This document shows positions 23,774-31,723 of a stretch of DNA of 64,000 nucleotides, one piece after another. Each line of letters opens with the position of its first letter. Within the stretch, counting starts at the first letter, position 1. The position numbers were made by a program, and so were the translations under genes. The notes beneath the pieces were generated by a model. That model saw only the letters and a program-made list of their open reading frames with translations, did not search any database and had not been told where the DNA came from. This stretch comes from a virus, in IMG/VR virus record IMGVR_UViG_3300046003_006038, positions 103,383 through 167,382 of that record. One strand, given 5' to 3'.

Positions 23774-25012
23774 TTAGTTAAATTTTCCTACTAATAGTAC
23801 CTGATCTGTTGCTTCTAATGTAAATCCTAAATTTGTAAATGTTACAACTATGTTTGCTGAGGATTGTATTATTGATGTTATGTTGTCTGATGGGATTGCA
23901 ACTCCATTTATGAATACTTGAAAATCCTGTTTCTGTATTGCTGGAAAGCCTGTTGGCGGTGTTGCTATGGTTTTGTTAGTGAACGTAGCTGTTGTACTTG
24001 CTACCGTATTTGCCAATGCTGTTGACTGCAATCCTACATATGCTATTTGTTCTACCGTCATTCCTGTTACTCCTGTTCCTCCTCCTGTATTTCCAGTTGC
24101 TCCTGTAAATGCTGTGTCGAAGAATCTCGTCGGTGCCTGTGCTGTTGATGTTGCTGCTCTTGCATTCAGTACTTCAATTGATCCTGCTGTTTCTATCCCA
24201 AATTTTAAAGCTGCTTTTGAATAGAATTTATTTGGATTTGCTATGGACGTGTTTATACTATCTGATACAATATATCCTCCTATTTTAATTGTAAAGGTTG
24301 TCTTTACTGTTCTATCTCCTCCTTGTATAAGTTCTGTAGTTGTGGTATAATTGTCAATTGATGCTCTAAATTTAAACCTCTCCGGGTCCCCCCAGTATGA
24401 ATCAGATGCAAAGTTGATACTTTCTACTATTGCATTCATCTGTTCTATATACTCTGTAAAGATCGTACAAGAGTATACCAGGTTTACGTAGTCTGGTATA
24501 ATCACTCCGTAATACTCCTTTACCGGTACCCTATTTGTTAGTATTCCGAATTGGTCGTATATGTTTTTTTGTGAGTATTTTTTTTCAAAGACTCCGAAAT
24601 GTAGTGGATTATTTGCATCCATCTTGTTACCTAAGCCCCTATCTTTTGTAACAGAATCTCTTTTAAACATGATAAGGGGTGTTTGTATCTTCCCGTTCTT
24701 ATCTCTATAGAATCCGTCTTTCTGTACTGATGCCCATCTTTCTGGTGATCCGTATATGATTGGAACATTTAGTTTTATTCCATTTTGAATTACCGAAGGT
24801 CTTATCACATTATTAAAATAGTAAACAATTGCTGCATCTGCATCTCTTAACCCTACCTGGAACTGTTTTGTTTCGTCGTTCTTTAACGTTTTTTGATTCT
24901 CTCTTCTCTTATTTGCAGGTACAGGAGATTTACCCTGGTTTAAGTACGGGGTAATAGTCTCTTGTGACAATTCAACTTGAGATTTCGGTATAGGTTTTTT
25001 TATGTTTGTCAT
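23774..25012 (-). CDS. gp15: Tail sheath stabiliser / tail completion protein (gp15-like)
   Basis: A 412-residue protein that shares the T4 gp15 layout: LNVPIIYGSPERWASVQKDG matches the VPITYASKEHF region, GVIIPDYVNLVYSCTIFTEY with IEQMNAIVES matches the MIYELSIFTRYEDDM region, and ASIDNYTTTTELIQGGDRTV with FTIKIGGYIV matches its final beta part. T4 gp15 (272 residues) caps the tail and joins it to the neck. Here the C-terminal 120 residues are an extra, Ala/Thr/Gly-rich extension ending in VFINGVAIPSDNITSIIQSS. The genes before it are the gp13 and gp14 counterparts. Confidence 0.8.
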   Translation of the reverse strand: MTNIKKPIPKSQVELSQETITPYLNQGKSPVPANKRRENQKTLKNDETKQFQVGLRDADAAIVYYFNNVIRPSVIQNGIKLNVPIIYGSPERWASVQKDGFYRDKNGKIQTPLIMFKRDSVTKDRGLGNKMDANNPLHFGVFEKKYSQKNIYDQFGILTNRVPVKEYYGVIIPDYVNLVYSCTIFTEYIEQMNAIVESINFASDSYWGDPERFKFRASIDNYTTTTELIQGGDRTVKTTFTIKIGGYIVSDSINTSIANPNKFYSKAALKFGIETAGSIEVLNARAATSTAQAPTRFFDTAFTGATGNTGGGTGVTGMTVEQIAYVGLQSTALANTVASTTATFTNKTIATPPTGFPAIQKQDFQVFINGVAIPSDNITSIIQSSANIVVTFTNLGFTLEATDQVLLVGKFN

Positions 25013-25015
25013 TTA

Positions 25016-25504
25016 CTAAATTCTTACTCTTGTTATACCTACTCTATCTGCTCTTGTTAAGTGTGCTTGGCATATAATAGAGACAGATCCTCCGAAGTTT
25101 GAACCATACTGCGTAAGGTTATAATTATCGTCTTTTCCTAGGAATAACTGGTTCTCTGTAGTGTTATCTACTTCGTAGTAATTCTCATGCCACATTATAA
25201 TATCCCCTACCTCAGGTACGACACTTACGTCTACTAAATCTTCTCTTAAAAACGCAAAAGAAGATTCTCTTGCTAGGTCTACTCCAAAATCATCGACATT
25301 ACTTACCTGGTCTCCTCTTGTTATTAAACAGTTTAGTTTTACCGGTTCCCAGTACACCTTCTCCATTCCCTCTCCGTATATATTTACTTCAGTTTGTTCT
25401 AATGAGAGTTTGTAGTACAGTACTTCTTGCTCCACTACATCTGATAGTAACTCTCTGTTTATACCTACAAACAGGTTAAAATCTCTTTGACTTCCGAATA
25501 TCAT
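25016..25504 (-). CDS. gp14: Neck protein (gp14-like)
   Basis: A 162-residue protein placed between gp13-like and gp15-like genes, as in T4. Similar elements are LLSDVVEQEVLYYKLSLEQT (compare the ADVLVAES...ECYYVPRE region of gp14) and VVPEVGDIIMWHENYYEVDN (compare KEGDLIYFPMDNSLFEINW). T4 gp14 is longer (256 residues), so the C-terminal extension is missing. It joins the completed head to the tail. ATGA overlap with the upstream gene. Confidence 0.7.
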   Translation of the reverse strand: MIFGSQRDFNLFVGINRELLSDVVEQEVLYYKLSLEQTEVNIYGEGMEKVYWEPVKLNCLITRGDQVSNVDDFGVDLARESSFAFLREDLVDVSVVPEVGDIIMWHENYYEVDNTTENQLFLGKDDNYNLTQYGSNFGGSVSIICQAHLTRADRVGITRVRI

Positions 25505-25812
25505 CGACTAACTTTTTCTATAGATTTAACTGAAAGATCTACTTTTTTAATATTTGGGACTAACCTAAATGTATCTTTTTTTAATTTTTCAAATACTAAT
25601 AGAGGTTGTTTTGCTGTAAGAATTTTTACTTTCAAGATAACAGTATTTATATCCTCGTTTGAGTCTATAGCAGTAACCCTGGTTACTCCTGGCATAGCTC
25701 TAACAAAATCTGCAACTTGTGAAGCTGTGATTTCATCTTTATGTCCAACTCGTACCAATGCCTGGTATAGTGAAAATTCTCTTTCTTCTCTTAATATGTT
25801 TACTAATCTCAT
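25501..25812 (-). CDS. Hypothetical neck-cluster protein, 103 aa
   Basis: A short, basic protein (SNEDINTVILKVKILTAKQP, FRLVPNIKKVDLSVKSIEKV) with two or three beta strands after an N-terminal helix (LREEREFSLYQALVRVGHKD). It lies between the gp13-like and gp14-like genes with TAATG and ATGA overlaps on the two sides, which indicates coupled translation with the neck proteins. The segment VADFVRAMPGVTRVTAIDSN resembles a small ferredoxin-like fold. No T4 counterpart is known to me at this position. Confidence 0.6.
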   Translation of the reverse strand: MRLVNILREEREFSLYQALVRVGHKDEITASQVADFVRAMPGVTRVTAIDSNEDINTVILKVKILTAKQPLLVFEKLKKDTFRLVPNIKKVDLSVKSIEKVSR

Positions 25813-26969
25813 TACCCTACAAATATTACCATTGGAACCTGTTTTAACGTATCCTGTAAAAACCCACTTTCCCCTGCTTTTCTTTCCAGTTGTGAGAGTT
25901 TTGAAGTACTTTCCAATATTGTTCGTAAATTTTCTATTAAAGCTGTTTTTTCTGTTCTAGCATCTGCTAACAGATCTTGTTGATTTAATGTAGCTTCTGA
26001 TCCTGGGATAGGAACTGTTGTGTATTTTCCTCTAACATAAGCTAGTAGTTCTTTTGCTAAAGCTAAAGAGTATCTATAAACCCACTGTCTACCGATTGAA
26101 TTTATACTTGCATAGGTTGGATTCTCATAAGGAACATTTGATATATTCGAAATAGATGTTCCGGATCCTCCTGGTGTATTAGCTGAATTATCTAAAGACT
26201 GTTTTTCTTTTACCTTATAGTACTCAAACCATATTTTTCCTGCATTCTTAGGTACCGGAAATAATTTTAAATGATTGTTAACTATTTCAAAAGAGTATCC
26301 TGATCTTCTGATCTGGTCATTAAATTCAATTGCTTGTACTTTTAGTATATCGTAAGAAGCGGGCATTAGTAAGAAGTTTACCCCTGGGGAGAATGATCCG
26401 AAATCGAATGCATCCATTAGTGATTGAATACCTGTCCCTGTTCCTGCATACGGATCGAAGTACCTTAAAATTGCCGGTGGTGCTTCGTAAAATACTTTTG
26501 TAATCTCTATACTACCTGTTATTCCCTGTGCTGTTGCCCAGGCGTTTAGGTCGTACACTTGCTGGTTAGTTATTACATTTATAGATCCGCTGTAACGTGT
26601 TACATTTCCTCCTACTCCTGCTTCTGTTCCGTATCCTCCTGCAATTGTAATTATATTTTGTAAAGAGGGTGTTATTACTGCGTCATTTAGTATAGTTGTT
26701 ACATCTCCTCCTTCTAATGCAATGTAGTTCTGCACTGCCTGTGCTTGATACACTTCATTACCATAAGTGGTAACAGCTTCTTCGAAGCATGCGTAGAAAG
26801 ATCCCGATTGTAGTTCTACATCCATTAATGGGTATCCCAATCGGATGGCACAGAATTTTGCTACCTTATCAGCTTCTTGAGTAAATGCTGTATCACTGTC
26901 GTAGAACCCAAAGGGTGTCTGTCCAGGAGAAAATGATGAAGTACCGTTCCATATAGAGATGTTAGCCAT
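25812..26969 (-). CDS. gp13: Neck protein (gp13-like)
   Basis: A 385-residue protein. The segment CAIRLGYPLMDVELQSGSFY with ACFEEAVTTYGNEVY (about residues 41-75) matches the helical start of T4 gp13 ([20 protein letters not shown]). Later, VNFLLMPASYDILKVQAIEF, HLKLFPVPKNAGKIWFEYYK and the long C-terminal helices (YSLALAKELLAYVRGKYTTV, ADARTEKTALIENLRTILES) fit the neck fold. gp13 and gp14 close the filled head and form the tail attachment site. T4 gp13 has 309 residues. The gene starts a unit that has a TATTTATA element. Confidence 0.78.
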   Translation of the reverse strand: MANISIWNGTSSFSPGQTPFGFYDSDTAFTQEADKVAKFCAIRLGYPLMDVELQSGSFYACFEEAVTTYGNEVYQAQAVQNYIALEGGDVTTILNDAVITPSLQNIITIAGGYGTEAGVGGNVTRYSGSINVITNQQVYDLNAWATAQGITGSIEITKVFYEAPPAILRYFDPYAGTGTGIQSLMDAFDFGSFSPGVNFLLMPASYDILKVQAIEFNDQIRRSGYSFEIVNNHLKLFPVPKNAGKIWFEYYKVKEKQSLDNSANTPGGSGTSISNISNVPYENPTYASINSIGRQWVYRYSLALAKELLAYVRGKYTTVPIPGSEATLNQQDLLADARTEKTALIENLRTILESTSKLSQLERKAGESGFLQDTLKQVPMVIFVG

Positions 26970-26983
26970 ATTTTACTTTTTAT

Positions 26984-26991
26984 TATAAATA
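26984..26991 (-). promoter_or_regulatory. TATTTATA element upstream of the gp13-like gene
   Basis: The coding strand reads ACTATTTATAATAAAAAG, 14 nt before the ATG. Confidence 0.55.
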
Positions 26992-27002
26992 GTATGTTTA
27001 CA

Positions 27003-27689
27003 CTAATCTCTAAAATCTTGATATACTTTTAAGATAGGAGATACTATTTCATGTCTATGGTTTTGTTTTAGAGCAAAAATTCTGAATCCTTGTACTTGTT
27101 CTTCAATTCTTGTAAGGAATGAAAATCCAGTTTCTTTTTTTATTTTTAAATCAATTTGAGCTAGATCTCCGCATATCACCATTTTAGATCCTTTTCCAAG
27201 TCTTCCTAGAACAGTTTCCATTTGATCTTGGGTGACGTTTTGTGCTTCATCCACTATTACAAAAGAGTTAACAAATGTTCTACCTCTCATAAATGCAAAT
27301 GGTACAATTTCAATATTACCTAATTCCATTTCTTTATCCACCTTATCCTTACCATACAGCATATATAAGTTGTGATATATTGGTGCTAACCAAGGATCCA
27401 TTTTTTCTTTAAGATCTCCTGGTAGGAATCCTAATTCTTCCTTAGCCACGGTAGGTCTAGTTATAATAATCTTTTCCACCTCTCTACAAAATAGCATATC
27501 TAATGCTGCTTGTACGGCTACTAAGGTTTTTCCTGAACCTGCCATTCCTTTTAGTACGACTACGGGATTTTCTACAATAAGTGCTTTTGCTTGTTTCTGT
27601 TCGTCATTAAGTTGGAGTTGGAACTTAATTGGGTTTTTCGGTTTTCTCTTTTGAGTATAAACCTCATCAGTGTGATGGTTTGAAGCCAT
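27003..27689 (-). CDS. phoH: PhoH-like ATPase
   Basis: A 228-residue P-loop ATPase of the PhoH/RNA-helicase-related family. Walker A is GMAGSGKT (residues 48-55), Walker B is VIVDEAQN (about 146-153), and GDLAQIDLK and LKQNHRHEIVSPILKVY close the fold. PhoH-like genes are widespread in marine T4-like and other phages. The role is uncertain: nucleic-acid unwinding, RNA turnover or phosphate-stress response have been suggested. It is located inside the structural module between the major capsid and neck genes, with its own TATTTATA element, so it would be expressed together with late genes. In this phage I cannot tell its substrate. Confidence 0.93.
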   Translation of the reverse strand: MASNHHTDEVYTQKRKPKNPIKFQLQLNDEQKQAKALIVENPVVVLKGMAGSGKTLVAVQAALDMLFCREVEKIIITRPTVAKEELGFLPGDLKEKMDPWLAPIYHNLYMLYGKDKVDKEMELGNIEIVPFAFMRGRTFVNSFVIVDEAQNVTQDQMETVLGRLGKGSKMVICGDLAQIDLKIKKETGFSFLTRIEEQVQGFRIFALKQNHRHEIVSPILKVYQDFRD

Positions 27690-27711
27690 AGTGAAACGTT
27701 TATTTGTTTAT

Positions 27712-27719
27712 TATAAATA
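27712..27719 (-). promoter_or_regulatory. TATTTATA element upstream of phoH
   Basis: The coding strand reads CGTATATTTATAATAAAC, 22 nt before the phoH ATG and directly after the capsid-gene terminator. Confidence 0.5.
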
Positions 27720-27737
27720 TACGAAACTTTTTTAGAT

Positions 27738-27765
27738 AAAAAAAGAGGGCTAAAAGCCCTCTTCC
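27738..27765 (-). terminator. Strong intrinsic terminator after the major capsid gene
   Basis: The transcribed strand reads AAGAGGGCT - TTT - AGCCCTCTT followed by a T run, a perfect 9-bp stem. It insulates the abundant capsid transcript from phoH. Confidence 0.92.
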
Positions 27766-27787
27766 TTATTATTATTCTAGTTTATTC

Positions 27788-29425
27788 TTAGACAGTAGTT
27801 ACGTCACTAACGAAGATTTTACCGTAGAATTCTGGTCTGATCATTTTCTTAGCATATCTAGTCATGATACCTTTTCTTGGAGTGAAGGTAGTTGGATCGT
27901 AGATAAGTGGTGTCATGATTAATGGTACGTAAGGAGCATAAACTGCACCTGTTTCAAGGAATTGAGATCCTCTGTAACCCATTAAGATCACGTTTTCAGT
28001 CATGTAAGGGTTTTTATAAACTCTAAATCTTGAGTTTAAATTACCTACTTTTTGAACACCCATTGCGAAGTCCATTTTATCTCCGTTTGTATCTGCTGCA
28101 TATCCTGGAATTGATTCTAAGATTGTAGCTACAGTTGGAGAACATACTAAGAAATTAGCTCCACCTCTTAAAGTTTTTTGGTGAATTTTGTTAGATACTT
28201 TTTGTACTTTAGTACCTAAAGTTCCAAACCATTGACCTTGAGTGTTATAGTAACCTCCTGCTGCAACTGAACTGTCTGTCCAAGCTGTTCCTGTCCAGTT
28301 TCTGTTAGATACTGCTGACCATCTTTCAGTTGTAGCTGCATCGGTAATTAACATATCTAATAGTTCTAAGTCGATCTCCATAGAGATGTACTCTGATAAT
28401 AGTGATGTTAACTCTGCTTCAGCATCAATTGAATGGTAAGCGTTAAGATCTTGTGCGAACTCTGGAGTCCATTGAGCTTTTAATTTTCTTGTCTTAGCAA
28501 CAATTGCCTCAGAAGCTAATTGAACGTTAATTTCTGGTATTTTTAACGTACCTGTTGTATCTTCGAAATCACCTCTTGAGTTATCAGTCGGTTGTTTTGA
28601 GAAAATTACTGTACCACCTGTAACAATTGTAGCTGCTCCTAAACCTGGATTAGCTCCTGCACTTGCTAACTTAGATACGAATACGATAAAGTCTCCACCT
28701 GCTGATTGAGATATAAAAGTTAATTCTGGGTTAGTAGTTACATCTACTGCTCCTGATCCAGATAATAATCTGAAAGATCTTACTGCTTCTAAGTCTGGAT
28801 TAGAGAAAGATGAAGTAGGTACTGCTACTGCTTTGTACTCTGATGGGGCAACTCCGAATTGGTATGCGATAGAAGCTGAACTAGCTGCTGATACTGTAGA
28901 AGTTGATGTCAATGTAGTTGCTGATGCAGAGTTAATTGAGTATCCAAATCTTCCAGCACCGTATAAACCTCCCGATACTTCTTCGTCAACTGACATTTTA
29001 TTTGCAGCTCCTGCATCAGATACGTTACCGTACATACTATTTCCTGATGAAAATGTTCCTTGGTTAGTTCCGTATTTAAAATCTAAATAGAAAATAAGAC
29101 CTGAAGGTAAGTTCATTGGTTGAACAGAAACGAAATCTTTAGCAGCGATTTGAGCGAATACTTTACGTACTAATGGTAAAGCTACTCCAGCCCATTGCTC
29201 ACCTTGTCCAGCTGAGAAAGAACCTCCTCCTGAATTTGTAGAAGATTGTTCCGATACTAATTGTTTTGCTTGATTCTCAAGAATCATAGCCATGCTATTT
29301 TTTTCGATTTCATTAGAAATACCTTCTAATAAACCTGTAGCACTCCATTTACCTGCTAAACGAGCAGCATCTGCTTGTAAAGACTTGTAATTGTTAGAGC
29401 TCTCTAATAATTGATTTAATTCCAT
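27788..29425 (-). CDS. gp23: Major capsid protein (gp23-like)
   Basis: A 545-residue HK97-fold major head protein of the T4 type (T4 gp23 has 521). The N-terminal 60 residues are helical and would be the propeptide removed by the gp21 protease; possible I/L-x-E sites include MILE (about residues 47-50). Then follow VALPLVRKVFAQIAAKDFVS and VQPMNLPSGLIFYLDFKYGT. The latter half has the conserved ARKLKAQWTPEFAQDLNAYH-like stretch (here TRKLKAQWTPEFAQDLNAYH) with SIDAEAELTSLLSEYISMEI, and RFRVYKNPYMTENVILMGY. It follows the scaffold gene by 24 bp and is ended by the strongest terminator of the window. Confidence 0.95.
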   Translation of the reverse strand: MELNQLLESSNNYKSLQADAARLAGKWSATGLLEGISNEIEKNSMAMILENQAKQLVSEQSSTNSGGGSFSAGQGEQWAGVALPLVRKVFAQIAAKDFVSVQPMNLPSGLIFYLDFKYGTNQGTFSSGNSMYGNVSDAGAANKMSVDEEVSGGLYGAGRFGYSINSASATTLTSTSTVSAASSASIAYQFGVAPSEYKAVAVPTSSFSNPDLEAVRSFRLLSGSGAVDVTTNPELTFISQSAGGDFIVFVSKLASAGANPGLGAATIVTGGTVIFSKQPTDNSRGDFEDTTGTLKIPEINVQLASEAIVAKTRKLKAQWTPEFAQDLNAYHSIDAEAELTSLLSEYISMEIDLELLDMLITDAATTERWSAVSNRNWTGTAWTDSSVAAGGYYNTQGQWFGTLGTKVQKVSNKIHQKTLRGGANFLVCSPTVATILESIPGYAADTNGDKMDFAMGVQKVGNLNSRFRVYKNPYMTENVILMGYRGSQFLETGAVYAPYVPLIMTPLIYDPTTFTPRKGIMTRYAKKMIRPEFYGKIFVSDVTTV

Positions 29426-29449
29426 TTGTTTAATTAAATTTGTTTTGTG

Positions 29450-30784
29450 TTATGATTTTATAATTCCTGCTAATTTTTGCCATCTAGCTACTTGTTCAGA
29501 TACTTCAGAAATAATTTCTTTCTTACCTGCTGTTGCTGCAGTACCTACTGCTTTAGATGCAAATGATTTATGTTCCTTAATAGTTACTGGTTTAGCAACT
29601 ACATTTTTAGAAACTGTTTCGAAAACTAATTTTACTTCTTTAACTGTTTCTGCTCTATCAAATGCTGCTACAACATTTACTTTTTGTGATTCAGTTAAAT
29701 TGTTTGCTTTGAAAACTTTATTTACATAAAGTAATTTTGCATTTAAAAGGTTAACTTCTTGAAGTTGAGTTCTCAATTGTCTAACTGTTGCTAAAGCTTC
29801 GTTTAGTTCTTCTGACTCTTCGCTTATTTTATTTGCTCCTGAGTGTGGTTCAGTTTCATATTGTCTAACCAGTTTTTCCATAGCTTGTACAATTTTACTG
29901 TTTTTTCCTAACTTCTGCATCTTAGCTGATATTTTGTCAATCCAATCTTCCATACCTTCTTCTAATTCTCCTTCAGCTATTTTATTAGCTCCTGAGTGTT
30001 TTTCAGTCTCGTACTTGCTAATCATTTTTTCCATAGCTTGTACAATTTTACTGTCTTTTCCAGCTTTTTGTAATTTAGCTGACATTTTGTCAATCCAATC
30101 TTCCATACCTTCTTCTAATTCTCCTTCAGATACTCTGTTGGCTCCTGAGTGTGGCTCAGTTTCAGGTATTTTTTTACTTAGAACTTTTGAGAATTTTGTT
30201 TCAGGTGCATTTTGAATAGCATCGTATGCCTTTTCTGCTTTGTCTTTAACTCTGTTAACTACACCTCTAACTGCAGATCCTATTCCTTCTTCAACTTCTC
30301 CTTCCATTTCAGCTAATTCAGCTAATAATTCGTTAATATCAATTTCCTCTTCAGAATCCATTCCTACCATGTCATCTCCTTCTGGAGTTTCTTCACCTGG
30401 CATTTCTTCTTCCGACTCATCATGACCTACTTCTTGTGATACGATGTCTCTGATAAGGTCTTTAAGTTCTTCTACAGACATGTCTTTTACGTCTATATCT
30501 TCTTCTTCACCTTCTTCAGTTTCTTCTTCTTCACCTTCTTCTTCCTCTTCTTCAGCAACAATTTGATCTGCTGGGTTTGGAAGTTTTTCACCTGTTACAG
30601 CGTTAGTTCCGAAATCCTCTTCCTCATCTGAATCTTCCATTTCTTGAAGTTTTTGAGCTAACATTTCTTTTAGATGTGGAGTTAAAGTCTCTTCTAAAGC
30701 TTCTTTTGCGTTTGCGATTGCAGCTTCACGAATAGTCTTAGCTTCGGCAATTGCTTGCTTTAATAAATCTTTGTTTGTTGACAT
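29450..30784 (-). CDS. gp22: Prohead core scaffold protein (gp22-like) with internal 51-residue repeats
   Basis: A 444-residue very acidic, helical protein just upstream of the capsid gene, the place of T4 gene 22 (269 residues). It would form the assembly core and be degraded by gp21. The N-terminus MSTNKDLLKQAIAEAKTIRE has an IAE/A site like the T4 capsid-targeting peptide. Glu-rich segments are at about residues 60-150. Two 51-residue units starting ETEPHSGANR and ETEKHSGANK plus a partial third explain its length. The C-terminus is EQVARWQKLAGIIKS. The frame is open to 30907, but the start at 30784 is chosen because upstream codons (Tyr/Lys-rich) are leader, not protein-like. Confidence 0.88.
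   Translation of the reverse strand: MSTNKDLLKQAIAEAKTIREAAIANAKEALEETLTPHLKEMLAQKLQEMEDSDEEEDFGTNAVTGEKLPNPADQIVAEEEEEEGEEEETEEGEEEDIDVKDMSVEELKDLIRDIVSQEVGHDESEEEMPGEETPEGDDMVGMDSEEEIDINELLAELAEMEGEVEEGIGSAVRGVVNRVKDKAEKAYDAIQNAPETKFSKVLSKKIPETEPHSGANRVSEGELEEGMEDWIDKMSAKLQKAGKDSKIVQAMEKMISKYETEKHSGANKIAEGELEEGMEDWIDKISAKMQKLGKNSKIVQAMEKLVRQYETEPHSGANKISEESEELNEALATVRQLRTQLQEVNLLNAKLLYVNKVFKANNLTESQKVNVVAAFDRAETVKEVKLVFETVSKNVVAKPVTIKEHKSFASKAVGTAATAGKKEIISEVSEQVARWQKLAGIIKS
29858..30163 (-). repeat. Two 153-bp direct repeats inside the scaffold gene
   Basis: Units 30011-30163 and 29858-30010 encode 51-residue copies (GELEEGMEDWIDK shared), with a truncated third copy just downstream to about 29828. 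The copies have diverged at scattered positions, so the duplication is not new. Confidence 0.85.
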
Positions 30785-30802
30785 TTGTTTTTGTGTTTTT
30801 GT

Positions 30803-30879
30803 CGTACGCTTATTGTAGTAGTTGGAAGCGTAATAATGTTTTACTTTGTAGTAGATATCACATAAGTGTCGTGATATAT
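30803..30879 (-). promoter_or_regulatory. Structured leader of the gp22-gp23 transcript
   Basis: Between the TATTTATT element and the gp22 start are two hairpins on the transcribed strand: ATATCAC/GTGATAT (30877-30871 with 30861-30855) and TACGCTT/AAGCGTA (30832-30826 with 30811-30805). A direct repeat CTACTACAA occurs twice, once between the hairpins and once in the second loop. At about 100 nt this is the longest leader ahead of a head gene here, which may reflect control or stabilisation of the most abundant message. Confidence 0.5.
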
Positions 30880-30884
30880 TCTTA

Positions 30885-30892
30885 AATAAATA
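30885..30892 (-). promoter_or_regulatory. TATTTATT element upstream of the gp22-gp23 unit
   Basis: The coding strand reads ACTATATATTTATTTAAG, about 100 nt before the gp22 start and just after the terminator at 30914-30943. Confidence 0.45.
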
Positions 30893-30913
30893 TATAGTAT
30901 TTTCCAAAACATA

Positions 30914-30943
30914 AAAAACCCACCTTTATGGGGTGGGTTTACT
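30914..30943 (-). terminator. Intrinsic terminator before the scaffold unit
   Basis: The transcribed strand reads AACCCACC - CCATAAA - GGTGGGTT followed by a T run. Its sequence is nearly the same as the terminator at 38364-38391. Confidence 0.9.
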
Positions 30944-30948
30944 TATTA

Positions 30949-31221
30949 TCAGGCATCACCATAGATGTCATCTTTGTGTCTTATAATCATAGGAAAGTCT
31001 AGATCAGGTTGTTTTTGCTTTAAATACTCTAAAGCTTCTCTAAAGGCATCTTCAAAAGATATATCACTCTCATTAGCAGCAATATCATCTAATCTCTTTG
31101 TTATTGCCTCATATTCAAGAGAGTCTCTAAAATCTTGTGCTGTTGTACCTTCGTTCAATATTCTTGAATTAGTAGTTAGTTTATTTTCTACTAAGAATTT
31201 TTTTAAATTAAAATTTTCCAT
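30949..31221 (-). CDS. Small head-region protein with FNLKKFLVENKLT N-terminus, 90 aa
   Basis: Starts MENFNLKKFLVENKLTTNSR and continues into an acidic helical body (FRDSLEYEAITKRLDDIAAN, FEDAFREALEYLKQKQPDLD). The first 24 residues are shared with the next gene upstream and with the 38409-39116 protein. It contains L-V-E/N and L-N-E/G, possible gp21-type cleavage sites, so I infer a core or packaged protein that carries a capsid-targeting peptide. It is followed by a terminator and is last in the gp17-gp20-gp21 series. No known family. Confidence 0.65.
   Translation of the reverse strand: MENFNLKKFLVENKLTTNSRILNEGTTAQDFRDSLEYEAITKRLDDIAANESDISFEDAFREALEYLKQKQPDLDFPMIIRHKDDIYGDA
31151..31221 (-). 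repeat. 71-bp repeat, copy A (5' end of gene 30949-31221)
   Basis: This block, covering the start codon and about 23 codons, matches 31653-31723 at 64 of 71 positions by direct comparison. It encodes the shared N-terminal peptide. Confidence 0.9.
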
Positions 31222-31228
31222 TTTTATA

Positions 31229-31723
31229 TTAAGATTGTCTGTTTAAAATATCAAATACAACAGGTTGTTCTGCTAGATATACTTTAGTATCTACATAAGC
31301 CTGGCCTAGTAATTCTTTATTCTCAGGATTACTAATATCGTATATTGTTAATAAAGTCACATTTACTCTTTCGTCAGGATTTCTACGTTGTAATCTTAGT
31401 TGAGAATCGTTTAACCAGTACTGAGAGTTATGAATTCTGTAAGTTGGTCTGTCAGAAGAATTTCCATGAGGTTTTACGTCGAAGTATTGGAAATGAATAA
31501 ACATGGTCCCTCCTACAAACTCTGCAATTCTATCCATTGCTTCGTCCATTGTAGCTGCAGTTTTAGGCATTAAGCTTTTGAAGAAATTTTCATCAATTTG
31601 ATCTTCTTGAAAATACTCGTATACTTCAGGTCGGAAGTTATTATATGTAACTTCATTTAAGATTTTTGAATTAGTAGTTAATTTATTTTCTACTAAAAAT
31701 TTTTTTAAATTAAAATTTCCCAT
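31229..31723 (-). CDS. Head-region protein with FNLKKFLVENKLT N-terminus, 164 aa
   Basis: The first 22 residues are almost identical to the neighbouring 90-aa protein (MGNFNLKKFLVENKLTTNSK), but the rest is unrelated: FIHFQYFDVKPHGNSSDRPT, YWLNDSQLRLQRRNPDERVN, VTLLTIYDISNPENKELLGQ. The body looks like a compact alpha/beta domain of about 130 residues. TAATG overlap couples it to the gp21 protease gene. The shared leader on different bodies argues for a targeting peptide. Function of the body is unknown. Confidence 0.65.
   Translation of the reverse strand: MGNFNLKKFLVENKLTTNSKILNEVTYNNFRPEVYEYFQEDQIDENFFKSLMPKTAATMDEAMDRIAEFVGGTMFIHFQYFDVKPHGNSSDRPTYRIHNSQYWLNDSQLRLQRRNPDERVNVTLLTIYDISNPENKELLGQAYVDTKVYLAEQPVVFDILNRQS
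31653..31723 (-). repeat. 71-bp repeat, copy B (5' end of gene 31229-31723)
   Basis: Partner of 31151-31221; seven mismatches in 71 bases, four of them in the half furthest from the start codon. Same orientation, 502 bp apart. Confidence 0.9.

Noticed and set aside
30785-30907. N-terminal extension of the scaffold protein to 485 residues
   Set aside because: The extra 41 residues (Tyr/Lys/Asn-rich) coincide with the hairpin leader. The start at 30784 gives the acidic helical protein and an IAE/A leader.
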